Assembly: GCA_030445875.1 (NCBI GenBank)
Contig: JASUSX010000093.1
Coordinates: 1-7,971, forward strand
DNA length: 7,971 bases
Direction of reading: 5' to 3'
Source of the DNA: Clostridia bacterium
Lineage (GTDB): Bacteria > Bacillota > DSM-521 > Neomoorellales > Neomoorellaceae
Both the position numbers and the translations under genes were made by a program. The notes below the pieces were generated by a model, which was not told the origin of the DNA, did not search any database, and was given only the letters and a program-made list of their open reading frames with translations. Positions 5,902 to 7,971 of this stretch are shown here, piece after piece (position 1 is the stretch's first letter; each line of letters begins with the position of its first letter).

Positions 5902-6072
5902 AGGCAAATAAGTCTATTTTGCACACAAAGGTGAGGTGGGTGCCGATATTCCAATTCGCATTCGAGGCAGGATTATTCAGATTCAGTGCTGCTGGGCCGG
6001 TATTCGAGCCATTATTCGCATTCCTGCTGGTAAAGGGCTGTGTTTTTTACACCCATTTAGACTTATTTGCCT
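5902..6072. repeat. 15-bp perfect inverted repeat framing the template repeat
   Basis: AGGCAAATAAGTCTA at 5902-5916 is the exact reverse complement of 6058-6072. The arms begin 6 bases left and 16 bases right of the 119-bp template repeat. In a - strand transcript they would pair and hold the template in a loop of about 141 bases. No copy of the pair surrounds the VR. Confidence 0.75.
5923..6041 (-). repeat. DGR template repeat (TR)
   Basis: These 119 bp align without gaps to 6101-6219 (offset 178), with 94 identities and 25 mismatches. Every mismatch is at a T of the + strand, that is, at an A of the - strand, the sense strand of the variable gene. The TR has 33 such positions; 25 differ and 8 agree. 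Read in the VR frame, the TR codes a peptide rich in Asn (AAT) and Thr (ACC), for example NANNGSNTG and NANWNIGTHLTF. That is the usual design of DGR templates: A at first and second codon positions, without stop codons. In known DGRs such as that of Bordetella phage BPP-1, RNA of the TR is copied into cDNA with random bases opposite A and replaces the VR. The identity ends at 6042/6220, the first mismatch not at T. Confidence 0.93.
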
Positions 6073-6078
6073 TATGGT

Positions 6079-6234
6079 AAATTATGGTATCAGCTTAAAT
6101 ACACAAAGGCGAGGCGGGCGCCGAAATACCAATACGCATACGAGGCAGGATTATTCAGAGACAGCGCCGCCGGGCCGGCAGCCGAGCCATCAACCGCACG
6201 CCCGCCGGCAAAGGGCCGCCTCTTACCATAATTT
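6079..6234. repeat. 11-bp inverted repeat framing the variable region
   Basis: AAATTATGGTA at 6079-6089 is the reverse complement of TACCATAATTT at 6224-6234. The left arm starts right after the stop codon of the variable gene. The right arm lies in the coding sequence just before the VR, at the Asn-Tyr-Gly-Lys codons. TTATGGTA also occurs twice in tandem at 6072-6079 and 6082-6089. The arms are AT-rich, so chance is harder to exclude than for the TR pair. Confidence 0.5.
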
Positions 6235-7319
6235 CGCACCCAAATTCCATCGTTACCATAGTTAGTATCGATAGGGAACAACCCGTATATTTTTAATATA
6301 TCAGGAACAGTTACACCAGTATCAGCAGTCATGCTTTGAAATGTGCTGTAGTTATAGTCATAATATCCATCTCCCCAGTTCCATGCCGGATCGGGCGGAT
6401 TAACTAAAGCTGTCCGCAAAATAGGCGTTCCTTGGTTTTGAATAGTACCATCATTGGTCATTGGGTTCGGCGAGTCGAATTTTAATGTTCCAGCTGTACC
6501 TGGTGCCACTAAACTACCATCAGGCATAATTGCCTTCCACAGCGTTGATGTATCGCTCTGGTCTAATGTATTATCTGCGGCATCGTTATTGGGAATAATT
6601 TGAATTTCCCCGTCCACAAGTCTCATGCCACCGCAACGTTCCCATACATTTCCGTTTACATCAGCCACTCCAAAAGGAGTTCCGTCATGAAACCATGAAA
6701 GCGGCCCACTTCCAGTTAAAGTCCTTCCGATTCGTGTTGCATCGTAATGATGTGAAGGTATGCCAATCTCTGATGGTACGTTTCCATCTTTTCCAAAGTT
6801 ATTATTCCCCCGAGGCCAAAAACCGGATTTTTTGCAAAGATGCATTATAAGCCTCTGCTCAATGAGCGTTATTTGATGAAAGCCTGGCCCCATTTGTTTA
6901 TGTCGTGTTTGCTCACTATCAAAGGTTTCGCTATTTCCAGGGTCAAGACCTAAAAGAGATACAACTCTTGCATCGGCCCCGGTTCCAATATAGGCACTTT
7001 TATACTTTGCTATATACAGTTCGCTTTTTATTTTATTAGCAACTATGAACCCGGGATATACTTGGTCGGGCCATGCGGAGTTAAGCTGTTTGCATGAAAT
7101 AGCAGGGAATTTCACCATTACAGCTGGATAACCACCGGCGCCATACATTACTGTATTTCTTCCGAAACTTGCTTCCTCTACACGCCTTGTCCAATCCTTT
7201 TGTTCAGTTACGTCTGTTATTACTCCACCAGACTTAAACCTGTCAGTTAGCGCCTTTTCAATTGCAAATATATCTTTCAATAATTGCCCCTGCCAGTATG
7301 GGCCACTAACGTATCTCAT
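6090..7319 (-). CDS. DGR target protein: phage receptor-binding protein with C-type lectin/FGE-like fold
   Basis: This 409-aa protein probably sits at the phage tail tip or fibre. The N-terminal part (1 to about 140, starting MRYVSGPYWQG) is a phage-specific region I do not recognise. From about 150 a C-type lectin fold of the formylglycine-generating-enzyme type follows: ALIEQ-like QITLIEQRLIMHLC (149-162), DVNGNVWERCGGM (220-232, the classic family landmark) and the terminal YWYFGARLAFVYL (396-408, in place of the usual GFR...). Residues 367-407 are encoded by the VR, so the changed side chains lie on the exposed ligand face of such folds. By analogy to Mtd of BPP-1, variation should alter which host surface is bound. 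The ATG at 7319 overlaps the preceding TAA by one base, with GGAGG 9 bases upstream. It is in the late operon, directly before the template repeat and lysis genes. Confidence 0.88.
   Translation of the reverse strand: MRYVSGPYWQGQLLKDIFAIEKALTDRFKSGGVITDVTEQKDWTRRVEEASFGRNTVMYGAGGYPAVMVKFPAISCKQLNSAWPDQVYPGFIVANKIKSELYIAKYKSAYIGTGADARVVSLLGLDPGNSETFDSEQTRHKQMGPGFHQITLIEQRLIMHLCKKSGFWPRGNNNFGKDGNVPSEIGIPSHHYDATRIGRTLTGSGPLSWFHDGTPFGVADVNGNVWERCGGMRLVDGEIQIIPNNDAADNTLDQSDTSTLWKAIMPDGSLVAPGTAGTLKFDSPNPMTNDGTIQNQGTPILRTALVNPPDPAWNWGDGYYDYNYSTFQSMTADTGVTVPDILKIYGLFPIDTNYGNDGIWVRNYGKRRPFAGGRAVDGSAAGPAALSLNNPASYAYWYFGARLAFVYLS
6101..6219 (-). repeat. DGR variable region (VR) at the 3' end of the lectin-fold gene
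   Basis: This is the diversified copy of the template repeat. It covers residues 367-407 of the 409-aa protein. Relative to the TR, on the coding strand, the changes are 16 A to G, 6 A to T and 3 A to C. They alter residues 368, 371-374, 376, 377, 380, 381, 387, 394, 396, 398, 399, 401, 402 and 404, and silently change codons 383-385. The segment ends 8 bases before the stop codon, and the invariant end CCTTTGTGT is shared with the TR, where an initiation-of-mutagenic-homology element would be expected. Confidence 0.93.
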
Positions 7320-7537
7320 TAAATCATTCCTCCTTCAGGAATTGGTTCAGGTTCTGGTTTTAGAAAAAGCTCAGAATAATTTCTGCGTAAATCCTGTTCA
7401 AAAGTAGGTACATAGTTTTTTGCTTCTTCTTCTCCACCCTTCACAAATGTTTCTCCCTGAAGGTTTACGCCTTCATCGGAGAAATCAACATTAATTTTTG
7501 CGGTTCCATTTTCCAATACCGTTATTGTATGAGTCAT
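7319..7537 (-). CDS. Small phage tail-associated protein, unknown function
   Basis: This 72-aa acidic protein begins MTHTITVLENGTAKINVDF. The first half looks like beta strands and the rest is charged and helical (EEEAKNYVPTFEQDLRRNYSELF), followed by an acidic Pro-rich tail (PEPEPIPEGG). ATG 7537 has GGAGGG about 6 bases upstream. Its TAA shares a base with the ATG of the lectin-fold gene, and its 3' end supplies that gene's ribosome site, so the two are translationally coupled. Position just before the variable receptor-binding protein suggests a tail assembly helper or structural part. No enzyme motif is seen. Confidence 0.75.
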   Translation of the reverse strand: MTHTITVLENGTAKINVDFSDEGVNLQGETFVKGGEEEAKNYVPTFEQDLRRNYSELFLKPEPEPIPEGGMI

Positions 7538-7549
7538 GTTATCCCTCCT

Positions 7550-7873
7550 CTAATATTCCATAACAGCAACTTGTAAGCTTGCCCCTTCGCTTATCGCATA
7601 GATAGGAACATATACTGCTGGGTCAAAATCTATTTCAATTACCGCTCCCGGCTCTACAGGAAAACCATTTTGCTGAGTTACAGTAGAAGGGCCTATTCTA
7701 AATCGAAGAACGTGGTCTTCGTTCTTGAGTATCATTTTCCTTCTACCGGACAGAGCCGATGTTCCAGCGAAGATTTCCGCCGCTGTTGCAGTTACGGTTT
7801 TTATTCCTGTGACGGGAGTGCGGATGGTAGAATTCATAACATCATCACGATTAGGCAATATAATTTCTGCCAA
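7550..7873 (-). CDS. Phage structural protein, probably beta-sandwich, unknown function
   Basis: This 107-aa protein has a TTG start at 7873 with GGAGG 8 bases upstream; the preceding gene's TAA touches the start (TAATTG). From residue 17 to the end it is predominantly beta, with the pattern common in small phage tail or head-decoration proteins: an alanine-rich strand (TVTATAAEIFAG), then LSGRRKMILKN, and PVEPGAVIEIDFDPAVYVPIYAIS near the end. No membrane segment or catalytic motif is visible. It lies 12 bases before the 72-aa gene in the tail part of the late operon. The call as structural is inference from order and composition. Confidence 0.72.
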   Translation of the reverse strand: MAEIILPNRDDVMNSTIRTPVTGIKTVTATAAEIFAGTSALSGRRKMILKNEDHVLRFRIGPSTVTQQNGFPVEPGAVIEIDFDPAVYVPIYAISEGASLQVAVMEY

Positions 7874-7971
7874 TTAAACCACCTCCTGGTATACGAATAC
7901 CATATGGTTATCCTGCTGTTTTAGGCCATATTTATATGTCTTTCCAGATGTTATATCTATAAACTTATGTG
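7874..7971 (-). CDS. C-terminal end of a phage structural protein, cut by the window edge
   Basis: On the - strand the frame beginning at 7969 is open for 31 codons to TAA at 7876-7874; the other two forward frames close within five codons. The tail contains DITSGKTYKYGLKQQD followed by MVFVYQEVV. The T-GK-YK-G-(x)n-L/VYxEV pattern is common at the end of phage tail and baseplate proteins. The stop abuts the TTG start of the next gene, and its last codons hold that gene's ribosome site, which supports it being translated. The 5' part lies to the right of the window. Confidence 0.65.
   Translation of the reverse strand, partial: HKFIDITSGKTYKYGLKQQDNHMVFVYQEVV

Noticed and set aside
5923..6219. 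The two 119-bp copies as an ordinary tandem duplication or a short CRISPR-like array
   Set aside because: There are only two copies, and mismatches are confined to one template base and lie inside a lectin-fold coding end. This fits DGR mutagenesis and not drift or a CRISPR array.
5649..6265. Open frames on the + strand (5649-6080 and 5936-6265) across the TR/VR region
   Set aside because: They run opposite to the phage operon, overlap the holin-like gene and the end of the lectin-fold gene, lack good ribosome sites and have no protein-like features.

Overview
The window reads as a junction between a GC-rich Firmicute chromosome (about 1-4230) and the lysis/tail end of a prophage (about 4261-7971). 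Strong AGGAGG ribosome binding sites, TTG and GTG starts, a SleB-type cortex hydrolase, and a CinA and YigZ of clostridial type point to a spore-forming, probably thermophilic clostridium. Moorella or a close relative is my best guess, from recall rather than a search. The prophage part is clearly more AT-rich than the host part.

Host part. On the + strand, a good sigma-A promoter (255-283) precedes a 47-residue membrane peptide (314-457), an intrinsic terminator (463-488) and cinA (511-1758, TTG start). On the - strand, convergent to cinA, lie a SleB-like cell wall hydrolase (1838-2431) and a small basic protein (2437-2715) with its own promoter. Upstream of these are a YigZ/IMPACT protein (2826-3428) and a metallo-beta-lactamase-fold hydrolase (3555-4229). 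A textbook intrinsic terminator (3467-3504) sits between the last two, inside a possible 32-codon leader ORF that overlaps the yigZ start by ATGA.

Phage part, all on the - strand and read from right to left. The order is the C-terminal end of a phage structural protein (cut by the window edge), a 107-aa and a 72-aa phage protein, then a 409-aa C-type-lectin-fold protein. After that come a 283-bp noncoding stretch, two small membrane proteins (holin candidates), an N-acetylmuramoyl-L-alanine amidase and a coiled-coil protein. Stops and starts touch or overlap (TAATTG, TAATG), as in a late operon.

The main discovery is a diversity-generating retroelement (DGR) template/variable pair. The last 119 bp of the 409-aa gene (VR, 6101-6219) are repeated without gaps at 5923-6041 (TR), 178 bp away. 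There are 25 mismatches, and all 25 fall at A residues of the TR coding-sense strand (T on the + strand). That is the hallmark of adenine-directed mutagenic retrohoming. The TR in the VR frame is full of AAT (Asn) codons. No reverse transcriptase and no avd lies where they usually do: the TR is followed at once by the lysis genes. The TR is framed by a perfect 15-bp inverted repeat and the VR by an 11-bp one. This looks like a compact cassette whose RT acts from elsewhere, or has been lost.
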